The notes under the pieces were generated by a model. It was given only the letters and a program-made list of their open reading frames with translations. It made no database searches and was not told the origin of the DNA. The translations under genes were made by a program, and so were the position numbers. This document shows, piece by piece, positions 14,601 through 27,000 of a DNA stretch of 64,000 nucleotides. Position 1 is the stretch's first letter. Each line of letters opens with the position of its first letter. The stretch is from Ciona savignyi (taxonomy: Eukaryota; Chordata; Ascidiacea; Phlebobranchia; Cionidae), in NCBI GenBank assembly GCA_000149265.1, contig CH003364.1, forward strand, positions 2,242,537 to 2,306,536, in the 5' to 3' direction.

Positions 14601-15150
14601 CTGATCTTTCGTAGATGACCTCAATGCAGTGAACAGACGGAAAAGTTGTATGCCAAGGATTGGAACAAACAAAGTTCGTCCTGAAAACTATGAAGCATTC
14701 GCTTCACTACCAGGTTCCGACGGAAGGCGTAAATCTCGCCGCGATTCAATTAGAAACTCTCAACTGACAGGAACATCCAGAAGAAAAACAATTGCTAGGA
14801 TCCCTAATGAGCAGTGGTTGAACGACAAGACAAATTCAATAAGCGAAAGGTCGGACTCGCTAAGCCAAAAAGGTAACAAAGCAAGACCTCGTCGACTCTC
14901 AAAAGCTGTATCTAGAAAAAGCTTAACTGTGTCCGGTGACTCCACCGCCATTGAGGGATTGAGCGAGCAAAGATCCAGACCATCGGTCCGCATTTCCCTT
15001 GATAGCATTTCTGGTGTGGAACAGAAATCACTGATCAAAAACAATCCTCTCGGAAGACAACTTGATAAGGCGTTGTCAGACATTTCTGAAACAACCGAAG
15101 ACCGGTTGTTTGAGGTGATGAAGAGACAGGTCGGTGAGGTAAATGGCTAA
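11618..15150 (+). CDS. Ankyrin-repeat protein with basic Ser/Arg-rich tail, five exons
   Basis: Exons 11618-11788, 12687-12809, 13222-13437, 13907-14351 and 14615-15150 join in phase to 496 residues. The first about 170 residues are ankyrin repeats, with typical phrases such as LHYAIRNKLLPEVRKLVEGG, DVNDKDDSKRTPLTMC, AGAKVGITDKNGRSPLTF and LGNTALHYSSLVGNLQIC. The remaining about 330 residues are low-complexity and rich in Ser, Arg and Lys, with many RRKS, RRDS and SRRKT runs that look like basophilic kinase sites. The first three introns lie at phase 0, as is common in repeat proteins. No catalytic domain is visible. The fold suggests a scaffold role, which is inference. The stop at 15148 could be intron read-through, since GTAAAT occurs at 15138, so further 3' exons are possible. 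Confidence 0.78.
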
Positions 15151-15943
15151 ATTAAGGTCAGGTTTTGCGGACAAATCGGTTTTATAGAAAAACGATTAAT
15201 TTGGGCATTTCAGCTTAGCTATAGCATTTATAGACAATACACAAAATATTTTGTTGTTAATTTCTTGTTAAACTCCAAAACACTGCTTTTAACCTGTCGA
15301 CCTTCTTTAAAAGCTATATATTCTTCTTTTAATGAATATAAAATGTTTTAAAACATGCTCTTCTCAGAGGGAATATAGCATGACGCACTGTTAAACTTGA
15401 AATGCAGTAGCTCCTTTGATTTTATCCAATATATTAACTCTGCAAGTTAATATAACAAGAAAGGTGTTTTTTTTCAGAACAAAACATAGGTTTTTAAAAA
15501 CACAACTAAAATAAGGGAAGGGTAAAAGCTGCAATAAAATCAATAAAATTATAAAAATCCTGATTCGAAATTAATCCCTAACTATTATTTATATGTGCAG
15601 TTTATTTTATTTCTTTTATTTTGTTCTTAAAAGTGTGTCCGCCGAACCGTGTTTACCAGTTATTACATCAAATATTTTTTGAATCGGATTTTCCCATCCC
15701 CAAAATACAAATTCGTCCATGCGCCATTATATGTATAGTCTGCTTTGCACATAACTTTGTTGTTGTTTTTCTTTATACTCTTCCTTGCAGTGTAGAAGCT
15801 TATTATTTTTAGCACAATATTGGCACAATTATTTTTGGACTACGTTGCAGTGGCTGGCTATGAATTACAATACATACATCTGTTTATAAAACAATTGGTT
15901 TTGTTACGTCGAAGAGTCCACAAATTAGTTTAATGGGTTAGCG

Positions 15944-16247
15944 CAGCGTTTCCCACCTTTTTTGGTCGCGGACTATTTCCTTACCAGCGAAAGTCTTTGC
16001 GGACTCAAAGTGCATCGATTTTCAATTAGCGTAAGTCAAAAGTGTAGCGTAACTGGACATGTGCATACGATACATTACTACAAACTTAAAATTACCTTGA
16101 GTTACAATGTCTCGTTGATAAAAACATCACTGCTGTTTATAACGATCAAAAACAAATAAAAGTTTTGCAAATTGTTGATGTGCTTGTGGACTCATTTAAA
16201 CCTTCCATGACTCATTTGAGACCGCGGACTCGGGTTGGGAAACACTG
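15944..16247. mobile_element. hAT-type MITE, 304 bp
   Basis: The ends are inverted: CAGCGTTTCCCACC on the left and GGTTGGGAAACACTG on the right. The flanks GGTTAGCG (15936-15943) and GGTTAGTG (16248-16255) form an 8-bp target duplication with one mismatch. Length of duplication and CAG...CTG termini fit the hAT superfamily. There is no coding capacity, and a relative lies at 51235-51482. Confidence 0.8.
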
Positions 16248-17085
16248 GGTTAGTGCGTCGACTTTCAGTCGAAGGGTTGTAGATTCGAAACAGGTTCCAG
16301 GGTCAGTCATTTTGGTTATCAGGGCATAGGTTATATAAAAGTCGTAAAGCCGCGTAACACTAACACATCCTTTTATCTGACATAGCATGTGGCAAATTCG
16401 CCATCATTCCGTATATTTTATGCTTTTGGCACCTTGTGCCGATTTATTTTATTGTTTCCCTGTGGCCCGTAAATCGGCGTTAGGAAAATTGTTTTCTAAC
16501 TAATCGTCCTACCACGTACCATGTGTTGTGCCCACTTTTTACATGTATCCGTCTGTACTTAAACGTGGTGTAACCAAAAAGTCTAATAACATAAACCTAT
16601 AAACCCGCAGTCTGATAATTTTGTCTAGCAAACACCGAGACAAAATTAAGTAAATTTAATGTATTTTACTGTGTCAGCTTATACACAAGAATAAAATAAC
16701 CTTACGTGAATATGTCGGATTGTGGGAGTCATCTTAAGCGAGTACTGTAAGCTATGGAATAGTCTGGCCAGATCAAGTGGCAAACAAGGCACAAATATTT
16801 ATTATTTTGACGAAACCTCTAAGTATGTTTGTGGTCGATTGCATATCTATTTAATGGATAATCAAAATATTAAGAAGGCAATCAAGTTCAATTATTATTT
16901 ATAAGACAAGTATTCGGCAAGCGAGTAATTTAAGAAATCATATCTTTTAATAATAAATCGTGCATATTTACAGTGCCGTGCGCACTATAATGTATTTCGT
17001 GATATAAACAGATTTATATATTTTCACGTTTTTTACGATATTTTTGTGTGGTATTTACATTTAAACACCTTAGGATAGTATAGGA

Positions 17086-17160
17086 TGTTCATGTTTATTC
17101 CCGTGAATGGCAAAACCAAGGGGGTTAACAAATGGGCAATTTATTTCAAAACGCACTGCT
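17086..17160 (-). repeat. SINE 3' fragment
   Basis: Reverse-strand family 3' end: GATGTTCATGTTTATTCCCG, then ATGGCAAAACCAAGGGGGTT. The similarity stops near 17145, so this is a fragment. Confidence 0.65.
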
Positions 17161-17854
17161 TCACTATTACAAAACTTTACAGCTAAACGAGAACACCGTC
17201 GCGCAGCCTAGCATATGCTGCTTTCCACCAACCACACATTGAGGAATCACAATTGTTACTTGGCAAAACACTCATTTAAAAACAATGTCTATAAAAGGAA
17301 GGATACGACTCGTCCTATCCTGCCGCGCATATAGGTCTTAATTGGTTATACGCCATCTTTATTGAGTTCTGGTATTAATTTGCCGCGATGACGTTACACA
17401 GCTATTAACATTCCTAATACATGGTAAAACATTCAACTGGAACATGTTTTCATAAAGAGCGCATTTGCAGTGGATTGTAACTATCGATAGTTGGTTTCAT
17501 AAGCTACATACACGAAGCAGGCAAGACAAATCAATTTTCATTTGCGAATTCCTTTGATTTCGATATCTACGTTCAGTTTTAAAGCCAATTTTAATTTACG
17601 ATTGTATATGTAAAGAAACCTAACCTGTTCTAATGTGTGTACACTGTGTTTGTATTATGACTGCATATAACTAGCTACACATAACGGATTTATTGCATAC
17701 TATACTGTTGTCGTACATTTCACCAACACGACGTTGTTTATCTGCGATGGTGGGTTTGTTCTGATGTTACTTCATGGTGGGCCTTCAAACTTTTTTTTTA
17801 TATAACTTAGTCACTTCTTCTTAGTTACAGACGGAGTTGGTATAAAGCTTTAGG

Positions 17855-18150
17855 GTAGGATATTTATGTTGATGACCTTTAATGAAACAACATAATGACG
17901 CTAACACACGGGAAATCGTCAGGTCACCGCTCGCCCACCGTCGGGTTATCGAGCTATTGCAGTTTGTTGTATGTAATCCATACTTTCGTTAATTTTGGTA
18001 GAACCCATCATTCCACCAGGTTCAGACATTGTCCAATTGCGTCCCGTATTCGTTTGGTGCCCTGCCCAAGGACAATCGACTAGCTAGCCACCAATTTGGA
18101 ATCATTAACGCTTCGTCTGAAAGACGACGCAATAATACGACTAGCTAATC
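17855..18150 (-). repeat. SINE copy
   Basis: Reverse-strand copy containing GGTAGAACCCATCATTCCAC, TGCCCAAGGACAATCGACTA and the GCTAGC core, diverged at its 3' end. Confidence 0.75.
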
Positions 18151-18424
18151 GATTGGGGTATTTGTTACAGAGTATGCCATTTTAATTCGGTCAACTTGTT
18201 CGTTAAATTGTACATTTGTATGGAACAAGTCACGTACTAAAAATGCAATTAAATCCAAAACCTTTAGATTTAAAGTCTTAAGAATAAGCAGTGATTTAGC
18301 AGTAGACCATTTTAACATGTTTGTTAACTTATAACGACACAAATAAAACGACAATCAAATATGGAAACATGGTGCGAATTTTTAATCCAGGCTGTATGAA
18401 CATTTCATATAAACTGTGCAAGCA

Positions 18425-18605
18425 GCAAGACTATCTAGATCTGCTGGTTGCCTAAACCCAGCGGATTAATGGGTTTTACCAAATTGAAGGAACGTGGTCT
18501 ATCATATACAACACACTGCAATATTACCTGTGTGTTAACCACTTGGTTTTCCCATTCACGGGGATAAAGATGAATATCCTATCCTGCCATCCTATATCCT
18601 AACGA
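18425..18605 (+). repeat. SINE copy, 5' truncated
   Basis: It contains AACCCAGCGGATTAATGGGT, ATCATATACAACACACTGCA, TTCCCATTCACGGGGATAAA and the ATCCTATCC tail. The tRNA-like head is lost or diverged. Confidence 0.75.
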
Positions 18606-19002
18606 AACAGCCTAACGACTCGCAACACAACACAAGATTAACTTTTTTGTTTATAACAGCAGCAACATTTTTACACACGACAACAGAAATCATTCACGAA
18701 AACGGAACATCTAGAATATTAGTCGAGCTACTACCATTAAAAGGATTGAGCGGTTTTACAAATGCATGATTGGTCCACAAGTTACTACCGAGGCATCTAC
18801 AGGTAAATCTATAGGTAAATCTAGTTGTTAGGAAAGGCAAAGTTTTAAAATTGTAATCCTAGGTAGTATAAAATAAAGTACCGCAAAACAAGGCACTACT
18901 CTAGTCTAAAGCACTACTGCAATTACACTTGATTGTCTTTTGTTCGATAAGATGCAGGTTTTACATATTGTTGGTTACTTTTACATCCAATTTCGTGGAC
19001 AT

Positions 19003-22000
19003 TTATGTGTACTTCAAGCCGGGAATGGGAAATGTGCGAGCGAAGCTTGCGACCTCGCTTTTTATGGCTGCAACCTTGGCGACAATTTCTTGGTCGTTGT
19101 TGAGCTTGGTTCTGAAATCCTTGAACGTGGCTTTCGGATCGAGACTTTTTTGAATATCAACTGCAAGTTGTACTCCCCTGGATGTTTTAAATAAATAAAA
19201 AAACAGTCAAAAGTTGTCCATCAAGTTATTTGAATCAGTTAACTCAACTCCTGAAAGGATGGATATCAGTGGTTTGGAGTAGGACAGTATGGTGAAATAG
19301 TGGTTTAGGATTGGATGTGATGGTCATGTTTCTTCCCGTGAATGGAAAAACGCAAGGGGAGTTAACACACGGACAATCGTCAGATCACCTAGCATTCCAC
19401 TGAGTTCAGGCAATGTTTGTCAGTTAAGTGCCTTGCCCAAGGACACAACTGACCAGCTAGCGACTAGTTTCAAATATGCAACATTTCGGCTGGTAATTTT
19501 ATATGTTAGCCTGTGCAATCGCAGTAATTTAAAGACCAAGAGTGGGCAACTATCCTGGTATGCTTAATTACTGTTACACAATTATAAAATAACAATTAAG
19601 TCCTGTCCCTTAAAAGGTAATATGAATTTGTAAAAGGTGAACAAAACCTGTCAATAAAGTCTGCAACCCTTTCAAAGTCTTTGGCATTGAGTCCCCGTGA
19701 AGTGAGAGCAGGTGATCCTAAACGTAACCCACTGGGTCTGAGAGCAGCTTTATCACCGGGACAGGTGTTCTTGTTACATGCTACCCCAATGGCTTCTAAT
19801 ACTTTGTCGGCACGATTTCCATCGGTACCCTGTTTAATTTTAAATACATTTTAAGATACAAGTTCAAAGATATGCCTAAAAGAGTATTCCAGACACCATT
19901 GCATGCATAATAATTTACATCAGGCAATTTAATAAAAGCATAATAACAATGCCCTTGAGATAAATACCATGGTTATAAAAGAAAAGAACGAAAACAAGAT
20001 AGTTGTTTTTCAACAGACTAAAAATAATGACAAAAATGTTGGAAAACATTTAAAACCTTGCTTTTGAGGTTGACAAGAATAAGATGAGTATCGGTGCCAC
20101 CAGTGACAACGTCATAACCCTTGTCCATCAGCACTCTGCCCAGTGTCTGTGCATTTACTACAACCTGTGAGAAAAGATATGTTTTTATTGAAATTTTCTG
20201 TGTAAACAATATGTCTTTTGTCTTTTTATATATGTAGAAAACATTATATTCAAATTATGGCCTATTTACATTAAAGTAGTAAATGGTAACAGAAAATGGA
20301 TCAAATTATTTAAAAAAAATTCCTAGCTAAACAGTAGTAGTTCACTTTTATACATATTTAACAAAATCAATAAATTTACATTAGGGTAACTTATTTCAAT
20401 TGATAAAAGCACCTTACCTACATTTATACCATTTAAATATTATTCTTATAATTCACCAGAATATAAATAATGAATAAAGTATGTTGAAACAACTTACATT
20501 TTTCTGGTATTCATTGAACATAGATGACTGGGCTTGCAGCAGACACACAGCAACACCCGCAATAGCGTGGTTGTGTGGACCACCTTGCAAACCAGGGAAA
20601 ACGGCCTCGTTTATCGGCTTTTCAAAGTTGTACATTTCAGCGGGTTTGCCGTTGGCTGCAGGGACTTTGACCCCACGTCTGTAGAAGATGATACCAGCCC
20701 TGGGACCCCTGTTAATTAATAGAATAGTTTTCTATATTTGATTTTTTTCTTATTAAGGGGAAAATTGACCAGTTTAGAGCATTACCACGCACAATATGTT
20801 AAATCCAGTATATTTTTATTTTATTCATCGAATATATGCTGCATAAAAAATACAAAAATTTAGGGAAAGAACGGGTTGTTCCCAATTATGTTAGCCATTA
20901 TATAGAATAGGACAGGATATTCATGTTTTACCTCATGAATGAGAAAATGTGGGAGTTATGACACTGATATTAGATTATGTCAAGTTTATATATGAGTTAG
21001 ATTACGTCAAGTTTATAAGTGTAATATGGAAATGTAATTTGCATGTAACCAAATATCTTTATTGCTAAAATTGAGGTAAATCTACAAGGGCCAATATAAA
21101 GTAAAACTTTTTAGTATTTGATACAACCATAAAATATTTTCACCACATTCCAGTTCATATTTGTTTACATTACTACAGTGGAACCCCGCTTGGAGACCAC
21201 CTCGATAACACGACCACCTCATTATCAAGACCACTTTAGTGCGGTCCCGAATAAATTACTATAGTAATGCATTGCATTCGGTTTCAATAACGCGACCACC
21301 CCGGTTTCCAGACCACGACCGCCATATTTTGGTCCAAAACTTTAAATTTGACTCCGCTTAAGTGACCCCATGTGCTAAATAATTTGCCTTTCACCAAAAT
21401 ACCAAGGTTAAATTTATTTTATGATCAAAACAATAAGAATAAATAAGCGCAAACAAAAAAATGTGGCAGACAGAACTGAATCCTAGAAGATAAATTTTAG
21501 TATTAAATTTATTCTGCAGTATCTGATAAAAATAATGGCATTTGGTGAAAATTTAGTAAAAATGTAGACGTTTAAGCTGCATATGACGACAACTTGCTGC
21601 AAATCGAAATTCACTAACACGACCACCCCGCTAACGCGACCGCTTGATCACGGTCCCATGGGTGGTCAGGTAAGCGGGGTTCTACTCTATTTACTTTGTG
21701 TAAATACTGTACCTATTACCTTAAAGTTTTGTGGGTGGTACTGGTGACGATATGACAGTGTTCGAATGGAGATGGTATGACATTGGCAGCAACTAATCCA
21801 CTGACGTGAGCCATATCCGCCATTAATATGGCCTTGTTGTCGTCTGTGATTTTTCTCATACGCCTTGAAATAAAATGTATGTGTTATACAATACACTGGT
21901 GATGATATCGAAATGGGTGATAATAAAAAACAAGAGATTTTGCTAATTATACCAGCATTGTGATTCTGCTATCATAACAGTAGTACAGTACAGTACCAAT

Positions 22001-24020
22001 ATTTTTATTTAAAGATTATATAACAGTTTCAAATTTCATGTCAGAAACCTTTTTACACGCAATATGCTAGAATTTTGTAACCACAAAAATTACAAATACA
22101 AGGGTTTTTTTCCAATTAATGCATAATCCTACAGGTTCTTAAACACTTTCCTTAACACATATGACACAGTCCTGCTGTTTTAACTAAATTAGTACTTTTA
22201 AAATCAGGATGAAAGCAAATAAACAAAAATTCTAATGCTGCACTTTATCCTGAAGGTTCTTCAAAACATTGGTTTACTGGTAATTATTAACTAAGTGCGA
22301 AGCTGAGTGAAGAAACCTTTAATCTGTTGTTGTTGTAAAAAGTGCTTACTCGTAATCGATGACTCTTGAATAACAGCTCATGCCTGCGATGATCAACTTG
22401 GGCTTGAAAAGTTTTGCATTTTGAGCGAGTTGGTCGTAATCAATCAGCCCAGTTTCTGGATTGACCTAACACGACAAGATAAGATTTAATTTAGTTAAAC
22501 TCCAATTTAAAAAAAAAAGTATTATTTAGAAGTATTTAATTTATCAGCCCTGTGTGGACAGTATTTTTCATTCACTATCTATAATAACTTATAACTTATG
22601 CTTTATAAAGCTTGTCAGTCCAAACGCCCTTCACACATTTTAACCTTGTATGGCATCGATTCGAAAAATATGGATGTTGCTGATATTTTTTTCTTTTCGG
22701 TCATGAATCCATGTGTGAGATGGCCACCGTCCGGAAGATCTAATCCCATTATTCGGCCGTGTGGTTCTACCACCGCTGTGGGTAAATGGGTATTGGAAAT
22801 AGTTACTGTGTATTGCCTAAACAACAAATTAAAGCAAAAACATAGGGTAACGAACACAAATTTAACATTAAGTAGTTTTAAGATCTAAGAACATTTTACA
22901 ATTTTTAAATCTCTTTTCCAAAATTATTTTAAGCTTTGTCAGTCCCCTCTCCTGGTGTTAATTCGGTATAAAGGTTATTAACTTATTTTATAAAAAAAAC
23001 ATTCCATAAAGTTGTTTATTACAGAGCACAGCTGAGTGTCATTTACGGCTTTGTGCAAATACAAGGAGATAAAATTAAAATTACCATACTTACCATTACT
23101 TTTAAATATGGGATGTATACTTTTTATTTTTTAAAATGGTATGAAGATTAAAACACAATAAAATGAAAAAAACTGTAATTATAATAAAAAAACAGAAACA
23201 TATGCAAAAAGACGGTCATTAAACCACTTGTAAAATTAAATTTGCAAGAGGTAAAAGCAAGAGACAGAGAACACTATTTAATTTTTATCCATTGTACAGT
23301 TAGTTCTACATTAACTTTCCAAAAGCAAGAGCGCTCAAGAAACCGTAATTTATTATTTTTCCTAAATTGTTTGAGCATTTAGCATATTGTTTCGACTCCC
23401 CGTGCAAAGTGCGCCCGTTCGTTTCTTAATTGGTCTCGGGCCCGCCATGAGGTTAAAAAGATCGAGAACCACTGCTCTAACCTGTTAAGACGGCAAAATT
23501 GGCAGGTGAACCAGAGTATGGTTGGACATTGACTCCCCATTCTGCAGGATTAAGTTTAAAAACTTCCAAAGCTCGTTTTTGACAGAGTAACTCAAGTTCG
23601 TCAATGTTTTCGGTTCCTCCATAGTATCTATTGAATAATATGTATAGCGAAATGAATAAAGGATATTAGGTCTAACCTCACAGGTAGAAATTGAGCTCGG
23701 GAGAGGGGTGGACACAGTTTAACACCACATACCATGAATAGACTACTTGGGATATATGTAAAAATAAATAATGTGGAATATGTTAGACAGTACCTTACGC
23801 CTGGATATCCTTCGGAATATTTGTTGTTCAAACAAGACCCAAGAGCTTCTAAGACGGCACCACTAGTAAAATTTTCTGATGCAATTAATTCTAAACCGTC
23901 CCTTTGGCGTTCTTTCTCATTTCTGATGATTTTGTAGATTTCTGGGTCATTAACTTCGAGCGACTCTTCTAACCACAACGATTCTTTTGTTTCTAAAGGC
24001 TTTAAATCTCCAGAAGCCAT
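19003..24020 (-). CDS. SHMT1: Serine hydroxymethyltransferase, cytosolic type, nine exons
   Basis: A PLP enzyme that interconverts serine plus tetrahydrofolate with glycine plus 5,10-methylene-tetrahydrofolate, feeding one-carbon metabolism. Exons (high to low) are 24020-23794, 23627-23482, 22775-22645, 22465-22350, 21863-21720, 20708-20498, 20164-20057, 19829-19648 and 19177-19003. All phases match, giving 479 residues; human SHMT1 has 483. Visible hallmarks are [45 protein letters not shown], the PLP-lysine motif [10 protein letters not shown] (Lys about 252), [19 protein letters not shown] and [18 protein letters not shown]. The start Met (24020) opens [10 protein letters not shown] with no mitochondrial presequence, so the cytosolic form is likely. 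Whether a second, mitochondrial paralogue exists cannot be told here. MITEs sit in introns 2 and 5 very close to the donors. Confidence 0.96.
19297..19500 (-). repeat. SINE copy in SHMT intron 8
   Basis: Reverse-strand copy with TCATGTTTCTTCCCGTGAAT, AGTGCCTTGCCCAAGGACAC and CTGACCAGCTAGCGACTAG. It lies between SHMT exon 8 and exon 9. Confidence 0.75.
21176..21687. mobile_element. pogo/Tigger-like MITE, 512 bp, in SHMT intron 5
   Basis: The left end CAGTGGAACCCCGCTTGGAG and right end AAGCGGGGTTCTACTC are inverted repeats bounded by TA on both sides (21174-21175 and 21688-21689). Long subterminal stretches repeat CGACCACC-type text. TA duplication and CAGTGGAACC termini fit the Tc1/mariner-pogo group. 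A closely related copy is at 50192-50702. It ends 32 bases from the exon 5 splice donor. Confidence 0.85.
23340..23474. mobile_element. hAT-like MITE end near SHMT exon 2 donor
   Basis: The right terminus GATCGAGAACCACTG at 23460-23474 resembles the ends of the other hAT MITEs here and abuts CTCTAACC, which spans the splice donor of SHMT exon 2. The other end was not found, so the element is only half supported. Confidence 0.35.
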
Positions 24021-27000
24021 GATATTGTAACACTTCAAACGACGATAAAAATCGCAACAACTGAGGACAACCACACGATCTCGTCAGTATTTATATCGAT
24101 GATCTTTTTACCTTTTTTCCAGTGATGTGTGAAGTAATAGTATAAAACGCGACGTGAAACTAACTGTCAAATGAACTAGATGTATTTTACACTTAAATAT
24201 TTTCGTTTAGTTATGTTATATTTACCTTTAGTTCGTACAAACATAACTTTTTGTTTGTGCCTTGTTTTGCACTAATAACCACCATTAACACTAAAAACTT
24301 AAAATCGATCATTTTTGACGATCATCACTGATACTATGTGGTCAGTCAACCGGAAAGGCCAAAACAATGTTTTTTTCCCGCGGAATTATAAAAGTTTAGT
24401 TAATTAATATGTTTACTGATTTTTAAAGCTTTAAAAAGAGAAACAGGGTGTATTACCATCTAACTTGATTTGAAAAAAAGGATTCTGCTATAAAGAGATA
24501 TATTTTTTGGAGGTAGAGTTTTACTGTATTAGATTTGTAGATTGTTGATAAGCTTACCTGTTTAATTGTTGGTTAGTGAAAGATTTTTAGGCCAATTGTC
24601 TCTACAAAATGGATATAGTTAACAAACAATACTTTGAACCATAAAAATTCAGCTTATTATGGTAAGTTTTTGTTCTGACCAGTTGGCTTTACATGTAACG
24701 CGTCGGACCTTTAGCAGAATAATGATGTGATCAAAACCAGACCCAAGCTTAGTCAGCTATCTCTTTGTGCAGGGCAATTAGTGGACATAATCGTATTTCA
24801 GTGGATTAATAAATAAATCAAATAAAAACTAGAATGTATTTAACATATTCAACAGCCTGTGATAGCTATTACCCCTATGACGAATCTCATGATTAAATGT
24901 GTTATCACTCCCTCCTTTCTCATCCTGGGAATAACCTTCTATATATTTTTATAAATATATATTTAGCAAGATGATTTTAAATCATTTTAATTGTAGTGCA
25001 ATAATTCAAAATGCTCTATGTTACTTAGAAAAACATAAATTAGAACTTTAAACTTGAACAAACTAGTGGTAAGTTCATTTACAAGTTAGATCTGTTGTCT
25101 ACTAAAAAGTGGAGCTAAATTTAAATAGGTATGACTATGTCCAATGTAACTTAAAATAACTCAATTTATTCAAGTCATGATGCATGGAATAATCACAGTT
25201 ATGGATCGTCTTGTCATCAATATGATAGCTGCCAGAAAAATCACATTAAGTTATGAGACAAAATGTTACACTCTGACATATTAATTGTCTTTTGGCGTTC
25301 ATTTATAATTGTTCTAGGAAAGGTGATAATTGTATTTTGAAAATTTTAACCCGATTAAGAGTATAACAGATATGAGAAAACAAACTGGACATTTAAATAG
25401 TTTCTTAGTATGTTGATTTACTAGCCATGCATTAGCATCAGCAGTTGTTAAAAGTTCAGGCACAGGTTTGTTGTTGGGGCCAGCTAAGAATGTAGGGACA
25501 CCCTATGAAACTATTATAAAATTAATGTATAAAAAATCTACTCAGATGATGATGGTAGCCTCCCATCACCTGGAGTTTTCCATTAATCTAAGCTCACCCT
25601 GGACAATCAAGTATAACTTTCTTTCAGTTGGCCATCATGTTGGAAGCTTCAAGCTTGACAATGTAACTTAATGTGCCCTAAACCAGTCTTGATGACCTTT
25701 GTATTAAAACACAGGCTTTTCATTGTTACTTATTAACGTTTAAGCGACACAATAGAGCAAGCAGTGGTGTCCATTTGTGCTGAAGCAAGCTCTGGTGGAG
25801 GTGAAGAGTCTATATCTTCAAAAACTGCAAACTGCAGGCAGAAGCCGTCTGCCTGAAAATTTGATGATTGTTTCCCTTACAAGTTCAGTAAGAATGTGAT
25901 CTCTTCAAGGGGTCCTGCCACAGAGCTTGACCTTATCCATACCAGCTCTTAAAAACCCTGTAGCGCTGTAGGATAAAGGTGTGGTGACCACCGGGCTTTG
26001 GCTTGATTTTGGTCTGGCTCAGCCTTTGCCAAGGGCTTTACGCTCCTTAAGTATATTCTATAGGTTGTCTAATTGTCTTTATGATCTTTCTTATGTCGTT
26101 ATTTCTTAGATAATGATTTTACCACCCAACCTGGTTAGCATAATGGCTGATCAGCCAATGAAGCAGAATATTATTCAGGATTCATGTCTGTGTTTGTTGG
26201 TAACGAGTAAAGGATAGTATTTATAATACGACATCTTAGCACACTTAACTTTTAACTTCTTTGGTATATTTCTTCTCTCGTCTACACTGAATAACTTATA
26301 AACTAAGTGTTAAATGGAGGCCTTAAAATAAGAAGCAAGAGCCTTGTGTCAAAGTAACTCAACAAATGTCTTTGCTCTCAACATTTTTTAAGTATGTACC
26401 AGAACTGAATTGTTAGTAAAAGAAAGCTTTGTTTAACAAAATTTTTCCCTTTTTGCAAGCCACATGCTTGAATCCCAACAGCAATTCACAAGGATTGAAC
26501 ACAAAATATATCCCTAAAATGCAAACGGTGCTCCTACACTCGTGTGTACAAGAGTACCATACATTCTGATATACATGGTTAGTGTCACAAATTTTATAAA
26601 AGTAAACAATTACGCTAATTATACTAGTACATTCGATACACACAACCACAACATAGGGTTCAATGATGTACTGCTTCGACTTTGATCAGTTTGCTTTCAC
26701 TTTAGATAGGATTAAACTTATATTCAGGATCAGGAACATATTAAGTGTTTTCATATCTTTCAAACCCTAAAAGGGCCAGACAGATTGTATTCTACAAAAA
26801 GGTTGATTCTTAAGATCTCTATACTACATTTGTTGTAAGTTATGCAGGAGTAAAATATTGGTACTTTCTATTTTTAACTCTCTTTTAGTCTTTCAGCTTT
26901 CACAAGTAAAGCCATCATATGTTATAGGTCTGTGCAAGCCTATGTTTGTTGGGTAATTGGTGTGCCACAAAATAGACAATGTGTTTGTAACTCTTTATTT

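Larger units (their letters stand above)
15151..19002. other. Intergenic region rich in repeats
   Basis: No supportable gene. It holds a hAT-type MITE (15944-16247), several SINE copies in both orientations (17086-18605), and AT-rich unique sequence. A second short repeat containing CATCCTGCCGCGCATA-like text near 950 recurs near 17320. Confidence 0.5.

Noticed and set aside
25440..26060. Possible exon-like stretch between SHMT and TSG101
   Set aside because: Locally less AT-rich, but no frame with splice signals or recognisable protein.
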